DNA from: Hydractinia symbiolongicarpus
Lineage: Eukaryota; Cnidaria; Hydrozoa; Anthoathecata; Hydractiniidae
Assembly (NCBI RefSeq): GCF_029227915.1
Contig: NC_079884.1
Span: 13,454,001-13,518,000 of the forward strand
Direction: 5' to 3'
DNA length: 64,000 bases
The notes beneath the pieces were generated by a model that saw nothing but the letters and a program-made list of their open reading frames with translations, did not search any database and was not told the origin of the DNA. Shown in pieces: positions 11,975-25,568 of this stretch. Position 1 is the first letter of the stretch; each line of letters starts with the position of its first letter. Both the position numbers and the translations under genes were made by a program.

Positions 11975-14900
11975 CTATGAGTCGGTATTTGAGTATATTT
12001 TTGAGTCAATCCAAGTCCTGTATTTTGCAATGCGAGTATAATAGCTAAATTTAGACGGCTGTCCGCAGCCCTCGGACCAACTAAATAGTCCTAATAATAA
12101 CCAACGTTTAGTCACGGGGTCTTGAATTGTCAAAGGTGAACCCCCGTCTCCTATACATGGTGCAGCTGCATTGTCCATTGTTCCTGCACATAGCATATAT
12201 TTTTTATGGTATTCGTATGAGGTATAAGTCTTACATTTATATGGGCCAGCTATAGGTAACGTGATATGTTGAAGAACGCCGGAATAGTGTTGTCGTTTCG
12301 ACGGGGGTATGCCTAACTTTATGGGTTCCGTTATGCCCCAACCTGAGACTGTAGCCATATGGCGGCCTCTCTCGTATTTTCGAGCTTCTCTTTTATTCAC
12401 AAGACAAATCTAAAGAATATTAGAGAAAGTAAATTAAACATTTTCCGGTAAAAAAAGGCATTTATTTTACAATAAAGAATATCGACTGACAGTAAATTAT
12501 CGGCAACCTTTTTTTTTTGGCCGTGAGTTTTGTTTTTATGTCTGCTTAGTAAGCATAAAAGCTGAAATTCATTCACTGTCGGAGAAAAGTTACAAAAAAC
12601 CTCGCTACTGAAGATGAAAGAAGATCAGTATTTTTGTTAAATAAATTACATTTTAGTTCTGTAGACATCCTCGTCCCCAGGATATGTTACCCGATGTCAA
12701 ATCGCAAGCTCTTACTTGACAGCGGCCTTGATGTCAAAAAGGCAAGAACAGAAATTTGTTCTGCAGAAAATATGTATAGAATTGCAAATTGCTTGGTCAC
12801 TTTTTTTGAAAAAAGATTCAGTTAGATGGCAGGTTTTTATATTTTAAAAGAAAGAAATTGGCGGGAAATACCAACTCTCAAATGTATTCTCTTAAATACT
12901 AAAAACCCCACAACTTTGGCCATAAGTATCAAAGAAAATCGTTATTTGAATTTCACTATTGAAATTCTTTTAAGAGTAATCCAAAACAATCACTTACCGT
13001 GTTGACGTAGTCTGTTACTTCAGCCTTGCCTTCCAAACGCAACAGTGCTATATCATGTCTCGTGCTTTTCATTCTGGAGTACCTTTCATGAACAATGATA
13101 CCTCCTGGTCTAACTCGAAACTGTTGTTCTTCATTTTCGGGCTTATTTCGGTCATTTTCACCTAAAACAAAATGTTTTTGATGCATTCACTATATTGACA
13201 AACAGACCTCCGGCCTGGGTCCTTGGTCTTGATTTTATCTAGTTCAAGTAAAACTTTACTCTATTTACACAGGTGAAAGACTATTAATAAGGAAGTGTTC
13301 TATTGTGTAGCTGTACTTTAAGTGTTAAAATCTGCCTAATTTGAGAAAAAAAACCCTAGAAATTCAGTTGTCGCTAAACACAGTGTTGGAAGTGTATGAA
13401 AAAGACTCACCCAAAGATACAATAATATCTTCTTCCTTCACAAGTTGGTCATTGTCAACATGTAGTAAACTGGCAATTGTAAGCACCCACCCAGGTTTGA
13501 TTAACACTCCACTGAACAGCGTGACTGGTCCTAAAGACAAATTGTTTTAACTAAAACTCTCACTAAAATACCACCGCCCAGTGTTTGGGCGTTGATCAGG
13601 GGCGTTTTCTGAAGTTTAAGTTTCTCTATGAAATTCTCTTTCAAGCTTATACAGAGCAATCTCAAGAAAGTTACTTTCTTCTAAAGTTTGGCAAAATTTT
13701 AAGTTTGACTGATTAAATTTTACTGTGCGCTGTGAGAGGTAGGGCGTGGCTGTACATTTATTACTTTTTACTGAACACTTTAAATGTATATGCAGATAAC
13801 GAAACTGGATTTGGAAGTTCTTGCATTTGTTTTTCCTGTTAAACCTGTTGTAGTAGAATAACATGAAGATAAGAGGAGATAAATGAGGTTCAGGTACTTG
13901 CTTATGCAAATAAAACTTGACATATAGGCCATTGTTTTTATACAAAAATTTTAATCTTTGAATTGATGATACCTCAACCCATATAAATTCGTGTTTGTAA
14001 GTTGCAGTAGTTTAAGAAAAAAATTAAAATGGGGGATTATGAAACAAACAATGGGACATTTTTTTAAATTGCATTCCAATGCTTCACATAGCCTGTTGTT
14101 CTTATTTGGGTAACTTTTTGCTCTTAAAATATTAATCTTTCGTTTTCAATCTCCAAGTGTATTTTGATTATCTATTTTAATATATTTTCTTTTCTTACTT
14201 CAGTTTTTCTTTATTTTTGTGTTTTGTGCAAATTCTTTTCCTAGAAATTTTTCGTTCTCGTTAGGCTGATAAAGTTAACAAAACATTTTTATTGCATAAT
14301 GCTTCAGATAAAGAAAGATATAAAGAGTATGTTCGCTCTCCAATGTGTCGATCTTACTATGGTGTGGGTTTTTACAAAGAAACTAAAAAAAAACACCTGC
14401 GGAGAGGGTAAATCTACTACCAACCTCCGTTTACAGTTATAAGGGCCATCCAAGGCCATTCACCAGGTTGTGAATACTGCCCCCCTATTATGCGACGAAT
14501 TCTTTTTCTTGTATCATTCGGTTGCTTAGTAACGATGCCACAACTGTCATCATCCAAAAGATCTACACGAAAATAAAAATGACGGGTATATTTTCATGAA
14601 AAGGAGGCTAGAACAAAATGCTTGTGTTTAGAATTTAAATGAAACAAACTATGAATGACGAAACATGAACACACGATTTTTTTAAGAACCAGTAATATCC
14701 GACCTGAGGCTGGCTGTTCTTATTTTTTGCGCTTTTTCAGCTTGATTTGTTTTTATTTATAAGTTTTTCTTCTCTATATTTCTTCGAAATTATTTGTTTA
14801 GAAATAAAAATTAGGTGTCTTTGTTGATAATGAAGCTGTATGATTCTGTCAGTGATTAAAAATCACAATAATTTCTTACATTGTAAGTTAACTTCTGATG

Positions 14901-17900
14901 TACATACATGTCCATCCCCAGTATAGCCAGGCCGACAAATACAGTCAAAACTTCCAATACCATTGATGCAATCTGCATATTGACTACATGAATGTCTTTT
15001 ACTTTTGCATTCATCAATATCTAAGATTTAAAAATTTAAATATATTTTATGGGAAAACGAATAATAAATTTAAAAAAGTTAACTTTACGGAAAGTCATTT
15101 AGATATGAAACACTATGCTTAAATATTTCCGAAACCTCTGCTAAAATGCTTTTTCTTGCAAGGATTACCTTGGCAACGCGGTTTTTTGTTCGTCCATCTC
15201 TTTCTACCAACTTTACACCTTCTTTCAGTTACACCAACCAGTTTGAAACCTGTGTTGCATGTGTATCTGTAGCGTGATTTTGTTATCTTGTGAAGTTTTC
15301 CATTCAATGGTCTGTCAAGTTTTCCACAGCGAGATACTTTTGCTGTAATGAAAACAACGTGCTCAAAATGATTGATATAGAAAAAAAAGGGAGAAAAATC
15401 TTCCGCAGAAATATTAACATGTAAATATGTAATTTAAAAATAGTTCATATTTTTATTTCAAATGATGTCTGTAGGAATAAAGTTAACAAATTCTCTTTTT
15501 TTATGCTCAAACTTCAAGAACTTGTAACAGCTGAAGAATTGCTGTCCAAAACAGTAGTACTACACTTTGTCAGAACAGATACGTGTCATACACTACGAGA
15601 AAGATGTATCCACTAAAAAAGCTCTATCTAACCTAGAAAAAAGCATTCGGAATTATCTATTTTTTATTTTTCGCAGGACTTAATCTCCACGTATACACTC
15701 AAAAATTCGCTAATTTAAAACGACTTTTTTTGTGTGAAAAAAGTCCACTGTTTGGTCCTAAAGCAAGACAACATGCAATATGTGTCACTAAGTATTTTCT
15801 TTTAAAGTTGGGAATTATAAACAAAACCACAATCCAGTATGACAGCCTGGAAATTAAAGGCCCGTAAAACAGCTAGTTTACGATAATAACCATGACACAG
15901 AGTGTACATATTTTCTGAGAATTGTTCTGAAAGTTGTTTTGTGAGAATGACCTGAGTTTAAATCTGCAAATATTTGATGTGATATGAGACAATATTTTAC
16001 GTAGCGATTGGACATGATTCCAAGTTACATTCTCTATGTTTTGTTTATGATTTGTTTGTTTGTTTGCTTGTTTGTTTATTTTCAGACACATTTTTTTTTT
16101 GCAAGAAGGTCAGCATGAACGTTTTCATACAGTGTTATCTGATAAAAATATTTAACAACAAGTGAAAATCACACGTTATGTTTCTTTCACCAACATATAA
16201 GAATGGTATTTTTGACACGCATATTTTTAAACCCACGTTTTTTTTATATTCTTTTTAACTTCGGTTATGGTTTTTGTGTTAGCTTTCTTTATTATTTTAA
16301 TTTGCTCAAAAGAAGCGGTAGAGAATAAGGCAATTGTCTTTATGAAAGCACATGGGTATTACATCAGATATGGAATGTTTTGGTACTGTTCGTTATGATT
16401 TGAGCTTACTTTGGATTCTCTCATTTAGCAAAACAAACACAACTGGTAAAGCTAGGGTTCGGCACAAAACTCCTGTTGCGGCTAAATCTTAGCAAAATCA
16501 TCTATATCTTTATGAAGTATATCTCCATAACAAGAGAGTGGGCGTATACTAACGCCCGTCTTAATACACTTTTGATTTATAAAAAAACGTTACTCTAGTG
16601 TCATCTTTCCACGAGAAAGTGAAGTTTAACACAAAACATTATAAAACAAAATTTAACAAAATTTAGGAAACGTTGTACATTTTTTCTGCGTGTGATACAA
16701 TAAGTTATTTTAATCCTTGTTTACAAACTTGTTACAAGGAACTATCATCTTAAATAATCTGTCAACAACGCCTGGAATAGCTTCTTGCATCACTTATAGA
16801 GAAAATATATAACATTTTCAAGATTTTGTTAAACTTTGTTTTAAGATGTTTGGTATTTAACTTCTCTATTTTAACCCGAAAATATTTTTTAAATATTCCT
16901 TTCTAAATTTTCTAGAAATCAGGGCCTCGTGTCTTTTTGAAAGCGTGTTTCTTTAAAAGGAACATGTCTTCCTTATTTCTCTTCCTTTTTTCTTATTATT
17001 TTTCTTATTATTAATATTATTATTATTGTTATTATTATTATAATTATTATTACTACTAACATTTACTATCCTTCAAGAGTTAATAAAAGTGGCTGGAGAT
17101 CATTTATAAGGAAAAGTTAAATGAATGAGCCCACAGGTAGTTAATCACCTGATTCGTTTTTCTTTCCAAATGAGACCAAACATTCCGCCCACAGCTACGC
17201 TGTAAGGTAGCTACATGTACCTAAACCAATTAGCTTCCATGATTTTAAGCAAAATAAATAATAAGGAACAATGTTAATGTGGTGAACCGTACGTTTTAGT
17301 ATTCAGGTTTAGCACAATGCATTTTCTTATTGAATTATTTTAAGAGTAAAACAATTATAGATATGTTTTCGCTTTGAGATTCGGTTTCTTTTGATATACA
17401 GGACCCAGGAAACATGAGTTCTTTGAAGCACAGTGAAATAGGGACAAGAAAAATGAGTTAGGTTAATTATTGTTTTGAAATAATTTTGGAAGTGTTTGAA
17501 AACAAACTTGCTGTTTTTGTTCAGATTTTTAATATATCCGTTTGTTTTAGAAATAAAAAAAAAAAGAAACGGCCCTACTGAATGTAACCTTCAAAATTTA
17601 TTCCTGTTTATTTACAGTATGGCATCCATTATTAGAATTTACATCTTTTACGCGAATATAAGAAATCGAAAAGCCACAGCCCTGGACTACTGGACTTCTT
17701 GCAAAAATTTCTGGTTACTTAAAACATTAATGCTGACACAACTGCTTTTCCTTCTATGCACCATAATAAATGACATTTAAATTGCTAGTTTTTGTTGAAA
17801 TTTAGTTATGAGAAAAATCGTCTACGGTAGATTATGGGAAATACCTAACGGACGTAGACTGTGTTTTATGACATCTTTTCTCATCAAGGGCTTTCTTTAA

Positions 17901-18949
17901 GTATCTCGTGTTTTAAAGGTTGTAACTAGGCGAAAAAATTAAAAAATCCTGCTTAACATTCAGACTGAGGGAAGGTTTAAATGGTCGGTACTGTTGACAA
18001 GTAAAAATTATAAAGATCCCCCACAGAATAGATATCGTGTTAAGACCAAAATCACAGGTATTATGTGGTATTGTCTCGCAAGTCAAAATAGGTTGGACGA
18101 ATTTGCTGTTTCGAAGAAATTGACAACACACCATTTTGTGTTGACAAGGCTAAAAACAATTTTTTTTCGCGCGTGTGTTGACGTTTTGCGCAGCTGTGTA
18201 TGCAATGTAAACAATATGTTGATAATAATATGACGTCAATGGCAACTTTTGAGGCATTTGCAGACAAATTTTGGTCAAACTATTTTTAGATTGATAACAA
18301 CATCAAATAATGTTATCTTTCACGAAGCATAATCTTGTGTGCTAACTAGCGTTGTAGCCATACACCTTGTTGTTTGGTTATCTTTTAAAAAACCCAACAA
18401 ATTAGACTTCTAAGAATATCTTTTTTTCAGGTCACTATAAAATAGGTCACAATAATTGACTTGCATTGAGAATTTTTTTTATGGGAATATTTGTAACAAA
18501 CAAAATTGGAAAATTATAATTTGTTATAAATAAAAGGTTATGTATGTTAGCAAATGATTTAAAAGTTTCAACCCAAATTTTTACAATTTTGTCAAAAGAA
18601 AACCTACTGTTTTTATGTGTTATTCTTAAAAATGCTCGTGTTTTTTACACTCATTTTTTCAAGAATCTCACATTTGTTTGAGCTTTGTGATTCTTAAATA
18701 CCACCCATGATTCTTATAAAAAAACTCTTATATTAAATATTATATGATGAAATAACTTCTATGTTTTGATTCAGAAATGCCTTTGCAAGTATACTAAAAC
18801 ATAACAATATCAACACTCCAGCCTTAGCTACATAGAACATTACAACAACACAAAATATAATAATATAAAATTCACATACCTTCCAGACGATTATTCCATA
18901 AAATTACCATAAATAAACAAAACAAAGCAAACGTCTTCATTTCATTCAT
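11975..18949 (-). CDS. Secreted CCP-EGF-trypsin-fold protein lacking catalytic His and Ser (serine protease homolog)
   Basis: Seven exons on the minus strand: 18949-18880, 15342-15169, 15020-14880, 14562-14425, 13530-13411, 13161-12998, 12409-11975 (stop TAG 11977-11975). They total 413 residues, with all junctions in phase. Order: signal peptide (KTFALFCLFMVILW), one four-cysteine CCP/sushi module, one calcium-binding-type EGF (DIDEC ... GSFDCICRPGYTGDG), a linker with the inter-chain cysteine (DDDSCG), the activation site RIRR/IIGG, then a trypsin fold. Asp102 is kept (DIALLRL), but His57 is Ser (WVLTIASLL) and the GDSGGP loop reads GDGGSP, so residue 195 is Gly; residue 189 is Ala. The 42-58 and 136-201 disulfides are both missing, while the 168-182 and 191-220 pairs and Cys122 remain. 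Haptoglobin and C1r/C1s/MASP-2 lack the same two disulfides. It is probably a non-enzymatic extracellular binding or regulatory protein. The donor after exon 4 (GTTGGT) is weak. Intron 1 is 3.5 kb and could hide another phase-1 module. Confidence 0.88.
15343..18879 (-). other. First intron of the protease homolog
   Basis: The signal-peptide exon ends in phase 1 and the CCP exon starts in phase 1, so direct joining works. I looked for another cysteine-rich module in between and found none. The interval is AT-rich and includes an ATT-rich microsatellite. Confidence 0.6.
16991..17056 (+). repeat. ATT/TTA trinucleotide microsatellite
   Basis: Imperfect run of TTA/ATT units with occasional TTG and TTC, within intron 1 of the protease homolog. 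Confidence 0.85.
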
Positions 18950-21900
18950 ATTTTATATTTCATATATTATTACTAAAAATCTGTAAACAATAGCTCAACT
19001 TCTGTTTCGATATGTGTGTATATATATTATAATATAAAAAGTTATTTCTTTGATCGATCATATATATTACTCTGTCTTTCTTCTATGTTGTAATTATTTT
19101 GATTCTTCGACACGTCAAATATATACCTAGAAAAACAAACAAGATAATAATGAAACATTGGACAGGAAGGGATAAAATTAATAAAAATATGTGAATTTTT
19201 TGACAATTTCAAGATCACTTCAACGAACAGAGTGCACACGTGTTTAAGTATAAACATGACTGGCTGTAGTATAACTCACGATCAAGATGAAAAGCGTGAG
19301 AAAGATAGATAGTGAGTTTTCTGAATCTCTTCTGAAATGTTTCCATATAATACAGTACTGTTAAAAAAACCCAATAACTAAAAAAATAACAGTAACCAAT
19401 TCTGCAGTATCCAATTCTGCTTTGCTGCTATTAAACTCTAAGTGATAAAATTATCTTTTGTTGATAAAAACAGTATATATGTTTTCCCATGGTGTAATAT
19501 AACATATATCGTTACACGATCTCAGATAAAAGTTACTTAAGCTTAGTTACATATCCTTGGTTATAAAAAGGCTTTTAAAACAACTCTATCTTTCCAGCTT
19601 ATTTCTCTTTCTCAAGTAAATCGTGCTTAAATCACACTCTCGACTACATCTATATAGTTTTACCAGAATTTCTCCTACGCGACACATGCAGGTTGTGTTC
19701 AATTCATCTTGTTATGAAAGATCTCCTGCCTGGATTTTTCCACACTATAGTTAACATTAAAGATGTGTGGGGTAGATAAAAAACATTACGTAAGCCTACG
19801 TCATATATTTTCATACCTTTTTAAACTGATTTTTATTTGTTTGATCGTTAACTATATTTACTATTTTTACCTTTAAATAGATAGAATTAAAAACACGTAT
19901 ATTAAGTGGGCTTAAAATGATTTCGTCATAGATATAAAAAAATAGACAGAAAAAAACAACTGACTTACCGTTATTCCTGTTTACGTCTTAAAAAATGATA
20001 AAGAAATGTAAAGTAAAATTCAAAATCCCGCATAGTCTATTTTCAAATTTCCTTCGCTATAACTGTCGTTCTAAGATTAGTTTTAAGATTATATTCCATG
20101 TCTGGCTATTTATCGATTCTTAAATTTCTTTTTTTGTTTTATTTGCTTCCTGTCTGGTTGAATAATCTGAGACCCACATAGTTTTTTTGAAGTTATTCAG
20201 GTCACGAATAGCAGGTTATCTCCATATAGTTGCTTATATCTTCTTTTAATCAGTTCTTATTTCCCCATATAGCTACAGCACTAAAAAGGTTGTAATTATT
20301 TAAGTATTAACATTAAATAATCCTATTAAAACTTTTTCCTTCTGGAAGTTTGTAAAAAAAAGTTATAACAAAATGTGTTAACGTGCAAACAATGTTTGCT
20401 TTTTTGTCTGATACAAAAGTTATTAACTGCAATTTTTTCATTTCGCTTGAAATACGATTAGACCATGTAACTTTCTCTCAGACTGCTGACAAAAACATTG
20501 TTACAGTTATTAAACTTTTGTTTCAACTTTTTTAAAAAAGCAAACCAAAGTTAAACATCAGAAACCGTGAAAAACTATCCAAATTACATGTTTATTGTTT
20601 AGTGTCGAACAGATGTTTTGGGTTCCTTTTTTCAGCCTTTCTCTATGCAATATGAAATTGAAATTAAAAACCGTGTCAAGGTCATAAAAAAATAGCACAG
20701 AGTGGAACATGACATAAAGAATCACTATAACTCGCATTAGTAATTTCTAAACTAGTTTTTCACTTACAAACCGTGATAAAGAGATTTAAGCATGCTAGAG
20801 GTTGGCTTTGTCTTTCGAAGTGAAACAAACGCTTTATATTATCCTCTTTTTTCACACTGTAAAATTAAAAATAACTACAGTAGGGTCTTTGCGGTGATTA
20901 CTATAAGCATGCATGCAAAATAACGGTCCAGGACTGTGCTTTGAAGTTAAATCCTTGCAAAATTCTCCAACATATACTACAACCATAGATAAAAAATCTC
21001 AAAAATAAAATAAAATTCGTGTCAAAGAAGAAAGTATAAGACGACGAATTAAACAACAAGAACAGCGCAACTTTAATCTTTTCTCACTATATCTCGTATA
21101 ACTTATTTTTTACTGTTACACTTCACACGAATGCTCTTGAATAAACTTCAACGTCTTAATCTGTATGGTCAACATGGTTTTAAAAAAACAGCCTAGAATA
21201 TTCAACAGATCTTTTTAAAACAAAACATAAAATATAAACAATGACCATTATAAAAGGGAGGCAGTATTAACACTGCTCAAACTTGTTTACAATCAAATTA
21301 TATTTTTTGTAAATAAAAGTTAATTTTATATATTTTTTCTCATACTTTTTCTTTCTTTATTCTTTTTTTTTACGGTTTATATCATTTTTTAATTTGTCTA
21401 TATCTATTATTTTTTAATATTATATTTAACCGAGAAATTATTATACAAAAGAAATTCTAGACTACAAAGATCTTTCGTTGCCGGTCTTTTCGGCATGGCT
21501 GAAGACTTCCAGACATATCCAAAAATGTTAGATATAACGGCTGCTTTATTTGCTTATTTGTTTTAATATTCTCTGAATAAATATTCGTTACTGGCATATA
21601 ATGTCTCACCTTTTAGCATTTATCAAAATTGTCATCCGATGCGCGTTTTTAGAGAGTCGATTAAACAAAAAAATGTTTTTGACACTTATAAAATGTTTTT
21701 ACTGTGTTTATAAAATCAAGACTGTATCGCAGTAATATAAACCTTACTTCTATAATTTCAGGACGAAAATAAACATCAGCTGCTAGAAGTAATACACTCA
21801 AATATCCAGCTAGAAAATATAGTAAAAATCATAATATTTTAAGAGTAAAAATCTGGCATTTATTTCTACTTATTTGCATGGGCAAGATGACAGACTCATC

Positions 21901-22383
21901 GTAGCGCAAATTTACACACTATGACGTCTGATAATCCTTACAAGATCACTCTGCGAAGAAGAGTGATTTGTTCCACTTCTTTACTTCCAACCACAGTGGG
22001 AGGGCTAGTCTGTAAGCTGATTAACAAAACATTCCTTCCCCATATCCCATTAAACAAACATTCTTCCGAAACGGTAACTGTAGATAAACAGTAATTTGCG
22101 TTCAATTGTTCTTTCTGAGACCGAAACCACTTGATGAAGTCATGATTCGTGCAGTTAGCAACAGGGAGTTATCACTGTTCATATCAAGAAAGACGTCAAA
22201 AACAAGAATAATATTTCTTCATCTTCGCTATGTTATACTTAAAGAGTTATTTCATGGTTCTATTGTTCAAACTGTTTTTATTTGATTGTTGAAGAGATGT
22301 TACATCATGTAGATATTTTAATACTGCATGTGAAAACTATTGAACTGGTCAGTCAGTAGTCACTTGGTGGAAAATACTTTGCG
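18950..22383. other. AT-rich intergenic DNA upstream of the protease homolog
   Basis: No conserved exon recognised on either strand. The promoter of the minus-strand protease homolog should lie in the first part, but I could not identify defined elements. Confidence 0.5.
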
Positions 22384-22509
22384 ATGAAGATCTTTGTAAT
22401 AATACCCGTATTTTTTTATTTCGTGTGTCAAATCACCAAGCTATGCTACGGAACGCACGAAATATACCAAGGATGCATGAAATATCGATGTGGGAAATGC
22501 GACGGGTGA
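22384..22509 (+). CDS. Possible short secreted Cys-containing peptide (41 aa) or signal-peptide first exon
   Basis: ATG at 22384, TGA at 22507-22509. The N-terminus MKIFVIIPVFFYFVC is a strong hydrophobic signal-peptide-like segment. The remaining half is polar with cysteines spaced C-x10-C-x4-C-x2-C (CYG ... GCMKYRCGKCDG). No family is recognised. The stop overlaps a usable splice donor (GTGAAT at 22506), so it could instead be the first exon of a longer secreted protein; I found no matching downstream exon. A chance reading frame of this length is quite possible. The hydrophobic start followed by an even cysteine pattern is the only support. Confidence 0.3.
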   Translation: MKIFVIIPVFFYFVCQITKLCYGTHEIYQGCMKYRCGKCDG

Positions 22510-25449
22510 ATTTCTAGTGATTTATTCATGGGATAACGTCTAGTCTTATGTATGATTTCGCGTGAAAGAACAAAGTAAACGCTTGATTGTTTTAAAATGA
22601 AGGTTATTGTGAGAAAATAATACTTTATTGTTACATTTTAGGTGAAGAAAATTTCACAGTGCAGAAAAACGAAATCGTTTTTCCTTTTTTGACAAAATTT
22701 TAAAATAAAGTTTCAAACGTTTTAGAATTTTGGGGCAATATCTTTCTGAGCTCCTAAAGGTCCCTAATATTTCATGAAATTAATTTCGCGATTTCTGAAG
22801 AAATACGATAAACCGCAAAATCAAAATAAGACTTTAATTTTCATAATTTTTTAACAATTTTCATTCCTTTACAAGGACTATTTGAACCCCCTCCCTCTAA
22901 AATTCATTCATAGTCATTTTAAGAAACATGTAAAATAAAACAAACACAAGAAAAGACAATAAAATAAACAACAGAGTAAATAAGTAAATAAGTAAATGAG
23001 AAAATAATGGTATTTATTGTTTACATAGAAGTTTCATCAAAAAAGAATTCATGCATTCTGCCAATACAAGAGGTAACTTCGTGAGAAAAACTAAAAAGGC
23101 GCCATATGGATTTTTAGCCCTTATACAAACATAAAACAACAAGTGGTTACTATAACACTGCTTCTATTTCAAAACAGACTAAAGTCACCATTATTTCTTT
23201 CGTAATGCGTCTTCGTTTCCCTTCTTTAACTAAAACAAAAAAATGCGTAATGAACGCTTTTTATATGTTTGAAAAAAGAATCATGGGAAATTGCAAAGGG
23301 TTATGGGATTGTCGAAGATATTTAGTGGGATGATGCTGACGTCATATTTGAGATGATATAAGTGAGGACATATTTCTTGTGAAAACAAGAGAACAATGGG
23401 AATGTGTACAGTTAAAAAGTAGCTCGTGTGTGACTTCCTATTTTGAAGCAGGACCATCAAATTCTTTATAAACTTTCGTAAACCTGTTTACTTCAATAAA
23501 CCTGAGTGGACAACAAAAACTTTGAATTTACGTCAACATTATTAATGGATTTTCTTGGAATAATTTGCACTCACGGAAGGTGTAGATGACGTGAAGAAAT
23601 TTGACGTAAAATGATTTCTGAATTTCTCAAAATGCAACTGTTGGGAAATAGAATAATTCAAGCAATGATAGGAATGAAAACAAAAGGTTTTGCATCTATA
23701 TAACTAGAAAATATTTTCAATGAAGAGAGTATAATAATCAAAACAAAAGTATAGGATAGCCGAAAAGGAAGAATGTGTCAGTCATTCCAATCCATTATGC
23801 AAAGCAAAAAATCCCCACCTTGCACCAATGCAAATGAAAAAAATAATGTTTTCTTCGCGTCTGGAAATCACCAGGTTATGACAGCTACGATTAGGAATTT
23901 ATCAACTATTTCATTGTCACGATGACCTTCATGTCAACGGTTGTTGATCTATTTCTTCCTTTCCCTTTACGATTTCTATTGACTCACGTGAGAAATTGTT
24001 TGTCACAAAAAAAAACACTTTAATACAAGTTCAGCTTTGAATTTCAGCTATAATTTCTGTTTTCACTTCAAATTAAATTTTAGTCATTTTAAATTATTAC
24101 CATCATTTCTAAAATCGCACATTTTTATAAGCAAATGATACAAAAAATTAGTTAAAGCTGTTGTGAAAGTTAAGACTCTTTTATATTTGAGTTAGTTGAC
24201 CCTAAAAAAAAGTGTATCCTGCGATGATTTCAGTGCTTTGATGCCTGACAATAAAATCAGATCACATTAAATAAAAAGGGTTCAAATTTAGCTAATATTA
24301 TTAAGTCAATCTTTCCGTCCTTTATGACCCCCGCCAATTATCCTTTAAGAAGTGTGGATACTGGAATCCCCAAAGTGCTAAAAATAAACTTTAGTACTGG
24401 GGACATAACAATAATAACACACACAGTTGTTCAGATTTAATTCTAATGACGCAGCTATTACCAAGCACAATTTAGTTGGGACATAAAAAAGAGGCATACT
24501 GCTGATGTTGGCACACAAAAGAGTGTCAAACCATTATGCACACATGTTTTTCCAGAAGCAGGAAGATAACGGCTATTTTTAAAAATGGCGACCAGAGCAG
24601 CCATGAGACCATTAAACTTTCGTAATATGCGCTTGTTTACTAAAAAAGATCGTATTACTTTTTAAGGGCTTATCGTATGGAATGAAAATGCGGTGTAGAT
24701 GTTAATAAGTAGGTAAACAAGCCAGCAGACAAACAAAATGTACGCGTAAATAGCTTATAGAATGTGATTTTTAAAGTTCTTGAAAAGTAGATTTATAGCT
24801 AAAGGTACACTTTCCTTATGTTGTTTCAGATCTTAAGATCGTGCATAGCATTAATAGAGGAGGGTATAGTGACGGAACGCATGAAAGGGCTTCATAGGAG
24901 GAGTTAATAGGAGGAGTAGATGGGGGAGTGGGGGTGGAAAGGGGAGGGACGAAAACGAAGATATTGCGACGTATCTGTATGAAATTGGAGAGAATTTTGT
25001 ACTAACGAAACAAGAAATACAAATGGAAGTAAATCAATTTTTTTTTTTTTTTGAAAAGTTAATTTATCGAAAAACAACTATTTGGTTTTTATTCGACGTT
25101 TCCTCTGTGAAACAAAGATTGTATTTGGGATCTTAGACGGGTGAATTGCCGTGGATTTATATGGGCTTACGACCAGTTGCGTATACTTTCTTTATTTTAA
25201 AGTTAAACGCATCTATTTCTGACTACTGGATAGCTACTAACGTGTTAGAGATATTGAGAATCAACTTTGTCAAATCACGTTACCTTTTTAGAATGAAGAA
25301 TGATAAAATACGTCATGGAAAGTTTGGTCACATCAGCTATCTTTAATTTGTTATATAATTCGTTGTGTAATGATAGTAAAAATACAATGTCTATTATGAG
25401 CTTACAGTTTTTTTTCATGGATATAACATAAAAGAAATTAACTTTAAGA
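22510..25449. other. Intergenic DNA, nothing recognised
   Basis: AT-rich with no recognisable coding exon or bounded mobile element. A G-rich patch (GGAGGAG/GGGGGAG words) lies near 24860-24950. Confidence 0.5.
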
Positions 25450-25568
25450 ATGTTGTGTATGGTCTTATTCTTGCTTACTTGCATACTTGGAATAGTGTTG
25501 CTATATTTTGTGCAGCCTCGCACAAACCCACGATTGAGTTTTCGCAAGCCTTCAGCTCCTGTTTTTTT
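25450..25568 (+). other. Possible first exon with signal-anchor segment
   Basis: From ATG 25450 the frame reads a long hydrophobic run (MLCMVLFLLTCILGIVLLYF) and then a basic Pro/Ser-rich stretch. A good donor (GTAAGA at 25569) comes just before an in-frame TAA. This layout resembles the membrane-anchor exon of a type II membrane protein. No downstream exon was recognised, so it is a weak candidate. Confidence 0.2.
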
